Part shown: one piece after another, positions 44,246-53,680 of the stretch | Layout of the letters: every line of letters begins with the position of its first letter | Position numbering within the stretch: the first letter of the stretch is position 1 | From: Shinisaurus crocodilurus | Lineage: Eukaryota > Chordata > Lepidosauria > Squamata > Shinisauridae | Reading direction: 5' to 3' | NCBI GenBank assembly: GCA_021292165.1 | Contig: CM037878.1 | Coordinates: 16,674,471-16,738,470 of the forward strand | Length of the DNA: 64,000 nt | Translations under genes and position numbers: made by a program | The notes under the pieces: generated by a model | The model's input: the letters and a program-made list of their open reading frames with translations, nothing else | What the model was told of the DNA's origin: nothing | Databases searched by the model: none

Positions 44246-44668
44246 CAGTGTGCATAGTGGTGAGAGTGTTGGACTGGGACCCGGGAGATCCGGGTTCTAG
44301 TCCCCACTCGGCCATGAAACTCACTGGGTGACTTTGGGCCAGTCACTGACTCTCAGCCTAACCTACCTCACAGGGTTGTTGTGGGGATAAAATGGGGGGT
44401 GAGGAGGAGGAGGAGGAGGAGGAGGATTTCATAGATTTCATAGATCACAGAGTTGGAAGGAGCCTACAAGGCTATCGAGTCCAACCCCCTGCTCAATGCA
44501 GGAAACTAGAGGAGGGGGTCTCCCATCCAAGTAACAACCAGGCTTGACCCTGCTTAGCTTTCCACGCTCAGACAAGCTGAGCCAGCGTAAGCCACAGGCC
44601 TGTATAGGTTATTCACAGGCCTGTATAGGTTCTTCAAGGAAGGATCATGTAAGCCACCTTGGGCTCCT
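44246..44668 (+). mobile_element. tRNA-derived SINE interrupted by a 5S-SINE
   Basis: The first part (44246-44426) has the head GTGAGAGTGTTGGACTGGGA, B box GGTTCTAGTCCCC, body and a (GGA)n run. The tail resumes at about 44640 with GGATCATGTAAGCCACCTTG to GGCTCC. The 5S-SINE and a short duplicated segment lie between. Confidence 0.8.
44427..44602 (-). mobile_element. 5S rRNA-derived SINE with CR1-like tail, copy 5 (best preserved)
   Basis: Minus strand: CAGGCCTGTGGCTTACGCTG begins the head, then CAGCTTGTCTGAGCGTGG, AAAGCTAAGCAGGGTCAAGC, CTGGTTGTTACTTGGATGGG and AGACC, covering roughly 5S positions 1-90. A short linker (CCCTCCTCTAG), the CR1-like segment TTTCCTGCATTGAGCAGGGG with GTTGGACTCG, and the tail CTATGAAATCTATGAAATC follow. 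Pol III box A and box C motifs are intact. An echo, CACAGGCCTGTATAGGTT, is repeated just to the right (44603-44632). Confidence 0.87.
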
Positions 44669-44776
44669 TTTATTTATTTATTTATTTATTATATTTATAC
44701 CCCGCCTTTCTTCCTGAAAGGAACCCAAGGTGGCTTACATACTCCTCCTCTCCACGTTATCCTCACAACAACCCTT
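44669..44776 (-). mobile_element. tRNA-derived SINE tail, tail-to-tail with the previous SINE
   Basis: (AAAT)n at 44669-44690 then the inverse of GCCACCTTGGGTTCC and GGTTGTTGTGAGGATAA. The head is missing. It forms an inverted pair with the plus-strand SINE tail. Confidence 0.8.
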
Positions 44777-45912
44777 AGGCTTCCACTGCCCTTTCAACAG
44801 CATACTACCAAACACAGGCAGAGCTGGAACGAAGTCCATTTACTGCTCATCCTGCAGATGAAATCCTCAGCTCACAGCATGAAACAATGCACATTGGGGC
44901 AATATATCCCCAGTGTGAGGTCTGATGGGATCCAAAGTGGGGGTGACTAACCAGAAAAGAGTTCTTGGAGTTATGGTGGATAGCTCAATGAAAATATAAT
45001 TGAGCTATCCATCACTGAGCTATCCATCATTAAGCCATTCCTATTTCTATATCCCTTATTCCTATGGCAACTGTGGAAAGGGAAATTTGCATGTTAAGGC
45101 TTATTAACAGGGGGACTAAAAATAAAACAGTCACTGTCATCATACCCCTATGTAGATCTATGACATCAGAGAGACATGCCCCCTGACATCATTTCACCTC
45201 CAGCCAATACGCTGGGTGGATCATCTACCCAGTGTGTTAGCTGGGAACTTGCTTCGCTGTGTGTGAGCTTCCCCCATTGGGTGAGGACACAGGCCAGGCA
45301 AACCCAAGCCAGCCAGGCACTTCCTTCACACACCACACACCGCCCAATTGGGGTGGCATACAATGTATGAAATGAGAGTGAGAGGAAGGACAAGCAAAGC
45401 ACATTCATACAGCCCCGTGACATCATTTGATCCCTGGATGCCACTGCTCCCCCATGTGAATCCCCTTGTTATTTCTGATCAGTGGATTCCCGTGTGCTGC
45501 TCATGCTCTCAATTGGGACGGGAAGCAGCATACAGGAGAATCCCATTGTTATCTCTGAATCTGATAACAAGGGTATTCCTCTCCCTGCCTCCTCCCCAAG
45601 CCCTGGTAGCCTCCAGGCCCGAGGTGGGACTTGTGGAGTGGATGGGGCCCATGGAGGGAACCCAAGACTCTGTGGGCTGGATGGGGAACCTGCACAGGCT
45701 GGATTAGGTCCATGGGACAGAGATCCCATACCCGTTTTAGACAGCAAGCCTGCAAACAAGGGCTGTCTGTTTTCTAATCTCTGTGCGGCACTTAAATTTT
45801 TTTAGGTGCTTTATAAATTAACACCAGCACCACATATGTCTACCATTTGTCACAATATAAAATCTTAATTGATTTGAGGATAGGCTTGGTGGCTTGGTCC
45901 ATTAGCTTGGTG

Positions 45913-45913
<1 letters not shown>
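44777..45913. other. Mostly unassigned; possible CR1/L3 fragment and short palindromes
   Basis: TTGGAGTTATGGTGGATAGC at about 44967 matches the CR1/L3 phrase for LGVxVDSSMK. A palindrome GGATAGCTCAA...TTGAGCTATCC lies at 44980-45012. A loose inverted pair is at about 45477-45555. None is a gene. Confidence 0.4.

Positions 45914-45957
<44 letters not shown>
45914..45957. repeat. (TA)n microsatellite
   Basis: About 22 TA units. Confidence 0.96.
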
Positions 45958-45960
<3 letters not shown>

Positions 45961-46370
45961 TATATCTTTATTTCCAGGCAAGCAACCAGTATCACTAGGT
46001 AACCTTAATTGAATGCCTAGGGCAAGATTACATAGAGACCTCTACAAAGATGGAAAGGATTGTGAGCCAGACATCTGGAAGGATAAAGGGAGATTGATAA
46101 AGAGATATTAGGAATAATACAGAGAGATTAAGAAGACAAAGCAATAGGCATGAGTGCACCTAAGGCACAGAAAATCTTTGTGCGGAAGAACCCTAAGAAG
46201 TACGGAAGGAATGAATGAACTGGGGCCCAATATGTGTGTGTGTGTGTGAGAGAGAGTGAGAAAGCACACAGGGACCCCCCCCCAAGAATGGGGGGCAAAG
46301 GTGCTGGATTCCTGCCCTCCAAATATTGGCCTCGGGGACTCAGCCCTCCTCCCCCAGGGATGATTAGGCA
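45958..46370. other. Unassigned sequence
   Basis: A short (TG)n/(GA)n at 46231-46260. Frames here arise from purine/pyrimidine skew. Confidence 0.4.
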
Positions 46371-46412
46371 AAAGAAGAAGAAGAAGAGGAAGAGGAAGAA
46401 GAAGAAGAAGAC
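46371..46412. repeat. (AAG)n-rich purine tract
   Basis: Imperfect GAA/GGA triplets next to the 3' truncation point of the L2 element. Confidence 0.9.
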
Positions 46413-46439
46413 TGCTCTTGTAATCAAAGCTAGTTGATA

Positions 46440-47683
46440 AAGAAGAAGGACAGGTGCAGCCCATTACCTGGGATGCACACCTTGCCCATAAATGGGGTAT
46501 TAGTAACCGAATGGTACTTGTCATAAACCTCTGGCTCCAGGGAGGGTTTTTTCTAGGAGTGATCACATAATTACCTTTTTAAGGGCAGCAGACACCACTC
46601 CCTCATGTAAACACACTTTAACCACTCCCTGGACACACCTGGCTAAACCTTCTCGGCTAATCCTACTAAGCCAAGATGGGCAAAGGTTGAGAGGGCACAT
46701 GGTCAGCTGCATCGCTGCAAGCAACTTGTCCACATCAACTTAAACTGATCCCACAAAACTGGATAAGATGGTGTACTGGACATCTCATCTGGACCTGTCT
46801 CAACCTTGGCAATCAGTTCGGAGACAAGCAATTTTGTCCTCAAAGTGCCTTGCAAATTCGTCACGGTGGGGCTTTGATGACATTAAACCTTGTACCACTT
46901 GGAAAAAAAACCCTGCTGGACAGATTTGATGATGCAATGGAGTCAGCAAAGCAAGCCTTCTTCACTGACTTCACTGACATGTTATAGGCACAATTATGTG
47001 TTCTCACTCATGTTTGGTCACCTTGCAAAAGGTGCTCTAGTCTTAATCTGGCCTGTCCCATTACTTGAAGCTCTGCAGAAAACCATGGAGCCACTCAGGC
47101 TACACAACACCAGAGAGAAGCGAACAGGTCGATGGTCTACCTCATCTTGCCATTCCAGTAGCAAGACCAGGGTCTCAACAGGATCATTAGCTCTAGCTAC
47201 TAGAAAGTTCTCCAGAGCATTCAAGAATCCCTCAGATTCCTTAAGTCTCTGTGGGAAAACAATTTTAATAGGTTCTCCAGACCTATGGGGGTGAGATATC
47301 TGAAGCTGTGATATCAAACTTCACCAGGAAATAGTCTGATCAGGACAACAGAGCTATTTTAACACCCTTACTATCAGACCACCCCTCTCATATCCCAGAG
47401 TAAAGACTAAACCAAGGGTATGTTCCACCCTGTGTGTTGAGCCAATGACACATTCAGACAGCCCCATGGTTGCCATGGAGGCCATGAGGTCCCCAGCCGA
47501 ACCAATCAAGGCAGCTTTGGCATTTGTACAGGGGGATTTCAACATTTATGCCAAGGCTTCCCTGAGTGATCCGACTCCAACATCACACCTGAGACCACCT
47601 CAGCCAGCTTGGGAAGGGAAGCTGAAGCTGTTGGGCAGTAGGGTGGATGGTACACAACAGAATTACCATTTGTCTCTCTAGCC
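46440..47683 (-). mobile_element. L2 LINE, second half of endonuclease to start of RT
   Basis: Minus strand, from high to low: SLPKLAEVVSGVMLES, AGDLMASMATMGLSECVIGS, THRVEHTLGLVFTL (the EN THxxGHTLDLVF motif), VDKLLAAMQLTMCPLNLCPS with WLS, then VVSAALKKVI. This is standard L2 endonuclease-to-RT order. It continues the piece at 49488-49890 across the CR1 insertion. Frames are broken by stops. Confidence 0.82.
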
Positions 47684-49480
47684 AAATGAGCTAAGGTTAG
47701 CGAGGAATGCTAAAAGCAACAAAAAAGCTTTCTTCAGATACATGCACAGTAAAAGACAGAAGAAAGAACTGGTGGTTCAACTACGCAATGAGGATGGCAA
47801 ATTGATAACAGAAGACAAAGAAAAGGCAGAAGTGTTCAATTCCTACTTTGGCTCGGTCTTCTCCCAAAAGAGGGTCTATGACCCCCCTGGCAAACCTGAA
47901 ATGCAGACTGAAGGGGCAGAATTGCAGCTTGAGATTGATAGGCAAATGGTCAAGGAGCACCTGATTACTCTGAACGAGTTTAAATCTCCAGGGCCTGATG
48001 AGCTGCATCCTAGAGTAATAAAGGAACTGGCAGAAGAACTCTCAGAACCACTGTCTATTATCTTTGAGAAATCATGGAGGACAGGTGAAGTGCCAGACGA
48101 CTGGAGGAGGGCAAATGTTGTTCCCATCTTCAAAAAGGGCAAGAAGGAGGAACCTGGGAACTATAGGCCAGTCAGTCTGACATCAATCCCCGGGAAGATT
48201 TTTGAGCAGATTATAAAGAAGTCAGTCTGCAAGCACCTTGAAAACAATGCAGTGATTACTAGAAGCCAGCATGGATTTGTCAAGAACAAATCCTGTCAGA
48301 CTAATCTGATCTCATTTTTTGATCGGGTAACCTCCCTTGTGGACTGTGGGAATGCTGTGGACATTATATACCTGGACTTCAGCAAAGCTTTCGACAAAGT
48401 GCCTCATGATATCCTGATTAGTAAGCTAGCTAAGAGTGGGCTAGATGGATCAACTATCAGGTGGATCCACAATTGGCTACAGAATCGGACTCAAAGAGTG
48501 CTTATCAATGGTTCCTTCTCAAACTGGGGAGAGGTAACGAGCGGGGTACCACAGGGCTCGGTCCTGGGCCCGGTGCTCTTCAACATTTTTATTAATGACT
48601 TGGATGAGGAGGTACAGGGAATGCTTATCAAATTTGCAGATGACACAAAGTTGGGTGGAACAGCTAATACTCTGGAAGACAGAAACAAAATTCAAAGTGA
48701 CCTCGATAGGCTGGAGCGCTGGGCCGAAAACAACAGAATGAAATTTAACAGGGATAAATGCCAAGTGCTGCACCTAGGGAGAGGAAACCAAATGCAGAGT
48801 TACAGAATGGGGGACACTTGGCTCAACAATACTACAAGTGAGAAGGATCTTGGAATTGTGGTAGATCACAAACTGAATATGAGCCAGCAATGCGACGTGG
48901 CTGCAAAGAAGGCAAATGCAATTTTGGGCTGTATTAATAGAAGTATAGCTTCCAAATCGCGGGAAGTGATAATTCCCCTTTACTCGGCACTGGTTAGGCC
49001 TCATCTTGAGTACTGTGTCCAGTTCTGGGCACCTCATTTTAACAAGGACATAGACAAACTGGAGAGGGTTCAGAGGAGGGCAACAAGGATGATAAAGGGA
49101 CTGGAAGCAAGGCCCTATGAGGAGAGACTGAAAGAACTGGGCATGTTTAGCCTTCAGAAGAGGAGACTGAGGGGAGATATGATCGCACTCTTCCAGTATT
49201 TGAAGGGATGTCACACAGAGGAGGGCAAAGATCTCTTCTCGTTCATCCCAGTTTGCAGGACACGGAATAATGGGCTCAAGTTACAGGAACCTAGATTCCA
49301 CCTAAACATCAGGAAAAATTTCCTGACTGTCAGAGCAATAAGACAATGGAATCAACTACCTAGGGAGGTGGTGGGCTCTCCCAGTCTGGAGGCATTCAAG
49401 GTGCGGCTGGATTCCTGCATTGAGCAGGGGGTTGGACTCGATGGCCTTGTAGGCCCCTTCCAACTCTACTTTTCTATGAT
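47684..49480 (+). mobile_element. Young CR1 LINE inserted into L2
   Basis: 5'-truncated CR1 starting in the linker before RT (in-frame from 47688) and ending in the CR1 tail TTCCAACTCTACTTTTCTAT + GAT. The 7-mer TCTAGCC occurs at 47677-47683 and 49481-49487, a likely target duplication. L2 sequence resumes on both sides. Sequence is very close to the CR1 at 58.0-60.1 kb. Confidence 0.9.
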
Positions 49481-49718
49481 TCTAGCCCAACACCATGTGC
49501 AGGCCCTCAAAGCCCACCGCATGGTGGAGAGGTTTCCAGCTGAGAAAGACGGAACTTCTATGGACCACAGCAACTCCCCCTCCAGTATAGATTGGTGCTG
49601 CACCAAGTACCCAACAAGTAAAGCTGAGTCAGATCAACTCTCCCAGGTCTCAGTAATACACACCAAGTCAGCTCCCTCATCCATGATCAAATCATGGATG
49701 AATTCAATCTTATTATGA
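47742..49718 (+). CDS. CR1 ORF2 reverse transcriptase, N-truncated, open
   Basis: Encodes the RT that would copy CR1 RNA at a nicked genomic target. About 580 residues are CR1; codons after ~49480 read through the tail into antisense L2 and are meaningless. The frame is already open and CR1-like from 47688, so the Met at 47742 is not a true start; the endonuclease is missing. RT motifs: FKSPGPDELHPRVIKEL, NYRPVSLTSIPGK, HGFVKNKSCQTNL, IYLDFSKAFDKVPHD (~residue 210), SGVPQGSVLGPVLFNIFIND (~268), KFADDTKLGG (~297, catalytic FADD), HLEYCVQFWAP, LQKRRLRGDM, and WNQLPREVVGSPSLEAF. Relative to the 58-kb copy it has a 33-nt in-frame deletion near 49410. No frameshift or stop, so it is recent, but truncated and not autonomous. 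Confidence 0.88.
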   Translation: MHSKRQKKELVVQLRNEDGKLITEDKEKAEVFNSYFGSVFSQKRVYDPPGKPEMQTEGAELQLEIDRQMVKEHLITLNEFKSPGPDELHPRVIKELAEELSEPLSIIFEKSWRTGEVPDDWRRANVVPIFKKGKKEEPGNYRPVSLTSIPGKIFEQIIKKSVCKHLENNAVITRSQHGFVKNKSCQTNLISFFDRVTSLVDCGNAVDIIYLDFSKAFDKVPHDILISKLAKSGLDGSTIRWIHNWLQNRTQRVLINGSFSNWGEVTSGVPQGSVLGPVLFNIFINDLDEEVQGMLIKFADDTKLGGTANTLEDRNKIQSDLDRLERWAENNRMKFNRDKCQVLHLGRGNQMQSYRMGDTWLNNTTSEKDLGIVVDHKLNMSQQCDVAAKKANAILGCINRSIASKSREVIIPLYSALVRPHLEYCVQFWAPHFNKDIDKLERVQRRATRMIKGLEARPYEERLKELGMFSLQKRRLRGDMIALFQYLKGCHTEEGKDLFSFIPVCRTRNNGLKLQEPRFHLNIRKNFLTVRAIRQWNQLPREVVGSPSLEAFKVRLDSCIEQGVGLDGLVGPFQLYFSMILAQHHVQALKAHRMVERFPAEKDGTSMDHSNSPSSIDWCCTKYPTSKAESDQLSQVSVIHTKSAPSSMIKSWMNSILL

Positions 49719-49890
49719 ACCAGGACTGGCATTAAACAACTACACATCAGACCAGAGGGCCAGGTAGTTGAGCCACCAGGTATATTAAAGATGGAGGGAG
49801 GATCAGAAGGGCATGCAATTATCCATACCCCATTCATCTCCGATGACCATTTGTATAACTCATCACATGGCCACCGGCTTATCAAAAGAC
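49488..49890 (-). mobile_element. L2 LINE, N-terminal endonuclease region
   Basis: Frame 49634-49885 (minus) ends in NKIEFIHDLIMDEGADLVCI and TETW, the start of the L2 AP-type endonuclease (the E of TETW is catalytic). GGGVAVVHRSS follows in a shifted frame near 49540. This is the upstream half of the element split by CR1. Confidence 0.8.
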
Positions 49891-52800
49891 AAGGGAGCAG
49901 TGACCATTGTTCCTCAGGTTATCAAAATTAGCAAATTAGTTGCCTAGATTGCACTTAGAACACACCACTCAATGTACTTCAGAAAATCTTAAGATGAAGG
50001 CAACACAAGGTGGACAGGAATGAGGGTGGGGTAGTGCAAAAGACACAGCAGGGCACATTTTTGTGAAAGTATACTAGTAGATGCAATTATATGGCATATA
50101 TGGCATTATAGGGCCAAAAATATAGTTTGGCACAGAGCTACCGCCCAAGTTCTATTTTACTCTATTGTTTTGCTTAGGGTACTAAAACCGCTAAAGCCTA
50201 TCTCTGTTTCCAAGAAAGTTCTTTTTTAAAAAACATCTCACCCTTTTTAAATATCTTGACCCACCAGACATCAAATATTATTTGCTTGCAAACAGATATG
50301 ACATTTTTTCTTTTAAAATGGAGTATGTTGAGTTTTCAGACACTCTGTTGCATGTAATTTAATATACCAAGAACTGCAGATGAATCTGACTAATAATGTG
50401 GCTTGTCGGCGAAGATGGTCAACCAAAGCAAAACTTGTGGCTTGATCTATTAATAGAGAATAAGGATTAATGAAGGATTATGTCATAATGAGTCTGCCCG
50501 CAGAGTAGTCTCAATTCTTGTCCTTTGCTGCCAAAATACAGTTCTCATTTCCAGCAAACAAAGTCTATCAGAGAGAAAGCACAGAGCCCCCCTTTAGAAA
50601 AGGGAAAGTCCGTCGCATAATAATGAATGCCGAACTCTTCTTTTGCCAAAGAGCTTCAGCACTTTCAGTGTCAAAGGGCAAGGCAGTGATTCAGAGAGGG
50701 CCTGATCCTTATCTAAGCTCTTGCAACAAAATTAGAATGTGCTGTAGTCTTATTAAAGAAATGTTTGTTCCATCATCAATGGGCTGAAAAGAAAGCAGCT
50801 CAGTTGAGTTTTTGCAAAATGCTGCAATAAATGTCTTTGGTTAGCTGCTTTCTTTAAAAAAAAAATTGAATCATTCTCCATGCAAAAGAATCTGTGTTGT
50901 GTTTTCATTTTTTGTTTGTTTAAGTTGAAATGAACAGCCTAGCTCAGTTTGACATCTGTTCATGAGCTTCTCTAAAAAATGATTTTTGTTATTTGCCATT
51001 ACATTAACATTTGTGTGGTGTTTTTTTAATGAAGAAAAACAAATCCTAATATTTTGCCAAAAATGAAAGCCATTGTGAAATTTGGTTTGTTATGTGCCTT
51101 ATTTCTCATGTAAACATATATTATAAGACATATAAAAATTCAACATACATGTACTATACAAACAGTTGATAAGCATTAGTTAAGGATAACACTGGGGAAA
51201 TTAGAAAGAAGGATAGTTTCTAAATGGATATCCCTTGGTTGAGTTACATTAGAAAATACCTTATGAAATCCATTCTACTTTCAATATAGGTGATTTCACC
51301 TGGACAGGTTCTTGCTATGTATGTGTCAGTAATTTAAACTGATAACATTTTAGAAGATCAGGGTCTGCCCCAATGTTAATCATGAAGGAGAGACAAAAGC
51401 CTCTTTCCAATTTAATTCTCATTTACTAGACTAGAGTCCACAAAACAAAAGGAAACCAAAAAAGCAACTGAAGTTATTTTTTATTTTAGTGGGCTGCCTG
51501 AAGATGATGGAGCTAGTGAGAATATTAGTGCTGAAAGGCAAAATACTAATCTGTAAAATTAGAAAATTGATCGGCTGGGCTATATATCAAGAGAAAGATT
51601 TCATCAAAGCATTGTAACAATCCATCTCCATGTACTGTTTAGACACAGCTAATCTACATGACTAAATTGACCATTCAATGGCTCAAAATCTGCCATGTAG
51701 GTCCCAACTTTTCACAGAGGCTTTTAAATATGTATTCGGTAAGTACAAAGTGCTGAATATATTTTCAGCCTTTTTATATTAAGATTTACAACTAATGACC
51801 TTAAGCAATGCCATGCATGTAAAACAAAATGATGAGACCACCCTGGTTTGAACAGACTTGAGGTATAGAATCATACTTCATTCTCATTCAAATTTTTACT
51901 GGACCAGAATAAAACAAAACAAAATCCATCGTAATATAGCTAAACCTATTTCATAGTTTTACTTTGTAAAACATGCCTCCACACTTGTATTTTGCTCTTG
52001 AAGGCTCAGTATAAGTAGACAATTATCTAAGCTTAATGCCAAATACGAGAATTGCAGGGAGAACGTGTAAAGTATTTGGCTTTCCACGTCAACACTTTGT
52101 AAAATCATAGCTTTAGTCTAAAGTTTAGACTTATTCAGAACCCAAAGTAGAAAGGCTACCCAGATAACTCCACTGGCAATTTGCCATTCCATACCCACAT
52201 GCACGGCAGGCTACGTTCTGTCCCACCACTTTCAATAAAAGGAGCCCTTTTACTTAACGGTAGTGGTTGGCACTTTGCCCCTTTCACAGACCAAAGTAAC
52301 CGGCATCTTGGATGGAACAAATTAGTACATTCTCAGAATAATAATAAGCACAGACCATGAAAACGCTATTGTTTTTTCAGGTTTTCTGTTTTTGTTTTGT
52401 TTTTTGGTGGTGGCGGGGGTTGGTTCTTTGGGGGGGAAAGTAACTATATTTTAGCAAGCATGACTTTTTTTTAGGTCAGTGCCACAGGCAAAAATAAATC
52501 TTAAAACGAAAAACAAGGCAGATAAGATGAAGAAGTTTAATCATGGTTTCAGAAGCAAAATAACTATCCATTAGTCTACTCTGAATACATGTTGCACAAA
52601 CAAAATTTAAAGTAACAGCACCACCAGTAAACTTGCTGTTGAATATATGCATACATTTATAAGAAATTGTGTGTTTAGGTACATAGGGATAGACTGCAGT
52701 TTTGAACCTCTTTTACCCTAGGGGATTAAGGGGCAAGGGAATTTAAGGTTGCTGTGTTAGAAGTTGATAGACTTGTAGATTTTAATGCAGAGCAGGACTA

Positions 52801-53039
52801 AATATGCTATTAAAAATAATCTGTCATTCAGAACAATATATGTTGGGTTCTTGGTATATGCAAAATCAATATATGATAATGAAAATATAGAGCAATGGGG
52901 AATCTCACTCACTATAAAAATATTATTCAGAAGACAAATGATTAATGCCCTTACTATGCCCAAACTGTAACCTGTCTCAAAATGCAAGACATAAATGCAG
53001 ACACAAGGCATTTTAAAAAAGTATGCATTAATTAGTTTC
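49891..53039. other. Repeat-poor block, unassigned
   Basis: About 3.1 kb without a recognised transposon, unusual in this window. Contains a short 89-codon frame at 50518-50787 of no known family. Mixed-composition sequence at about 50380-50830 looks like unique DNA. No coding evidence. Confidence 0.4.
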
Positions 53040-53457
53040 TAAATACCCCCCCCCCCCATTTCTATCCAGGGATGTATGGATTTTGTTAAATCTTTTCCTT
53101 CTGTGTTTTGTGGATTGTCAGGTGCCCTTCATACCATGTCCTGCTCATTGATGGAATTGGATTTTTAATACAAGAATTTTGTTCATTTGCAAATGTGTAT
53201 TTGTGCTAATGCACACTTACGCTTAGCACAAATGTGCACTTGAGCTAATGCACACTTGTGCAGGTGAACAAATCCCCCCCCCACAAATAAAAAAAAAACA
53301 TCCCACAATTGAATAACACGTGTATCACTTACTGTATAGCTTCTTAGCAACAGATAAGACTTAAATTAATGTACATAACCAAATATAGAAGATTCCAATG
53401 TATATTCAACAGATGCCAGATGCATTTCAGTTTTAAGTGTCTGCTAATTTTAACAGC
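53040..53457. other. C-runs and GCTAATGCACACTT direct repeats
   Basis: C-run near 53047-53057. GCTAATGCACACTT occurs twice near 53205 and 53239 with GCACAAATGTGCA between them, similar in flavour to the 17.8-kb cluster. Confidence 0.45.
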
Positions 53458-53680
53458 AAAGGTCTTGTAGCACCTTAAAGACTAACAAATTTACTGTGGC
53501 ATACGCTTTCGTGGACTATAGCCCACTTCATCAGATGCACTTTGTCAGATGTATCTGAAGTATCTGACAAAGTAGACTAGTCCATGAAAGCTTCTGCCAC
53601 AAGAAATCTGTTTGTCTTTAAGACCTATTCTTATGCTTGCTACAACAGACTAACATGGCTATACCTCTAGAATCTGCAAA
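53458..53680. repeat. Palindromic dispersed repeat (GTAGCACCTTAAAGAC arms)
   Basis: Left: GTCTTGTAGCACCTTAAAGA and CGTGGACTATAGCCCACTTC. Right: GACTAGTCCATGAAAGCTTC, then ACAGACTAACATGGCTATAC. Same family as 23144 and 36824. Confidence 0.68.

Noticed and set aside
47529..47600. Plus-strand GDFNIYAKASLSDP resembling an endonuclease GDFN motif
   Set aside because: The minus strand reads a continuous L2 endonuclease through the same bases, so the plus-strand match is chance.
48774..49214. 146-codon antisense frame in the CR1, repeated at 59361-59801
   Set aside because: Conserved only because the two CR1 copies are near-identical; it is the shadow of the RT frame.
49481..49718. C-terminal ~78 codons of the 658-codon CR1 frame
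   Set aside because: Read-through of the CR1 tail into antisense L2; not part of the CR1 protein.
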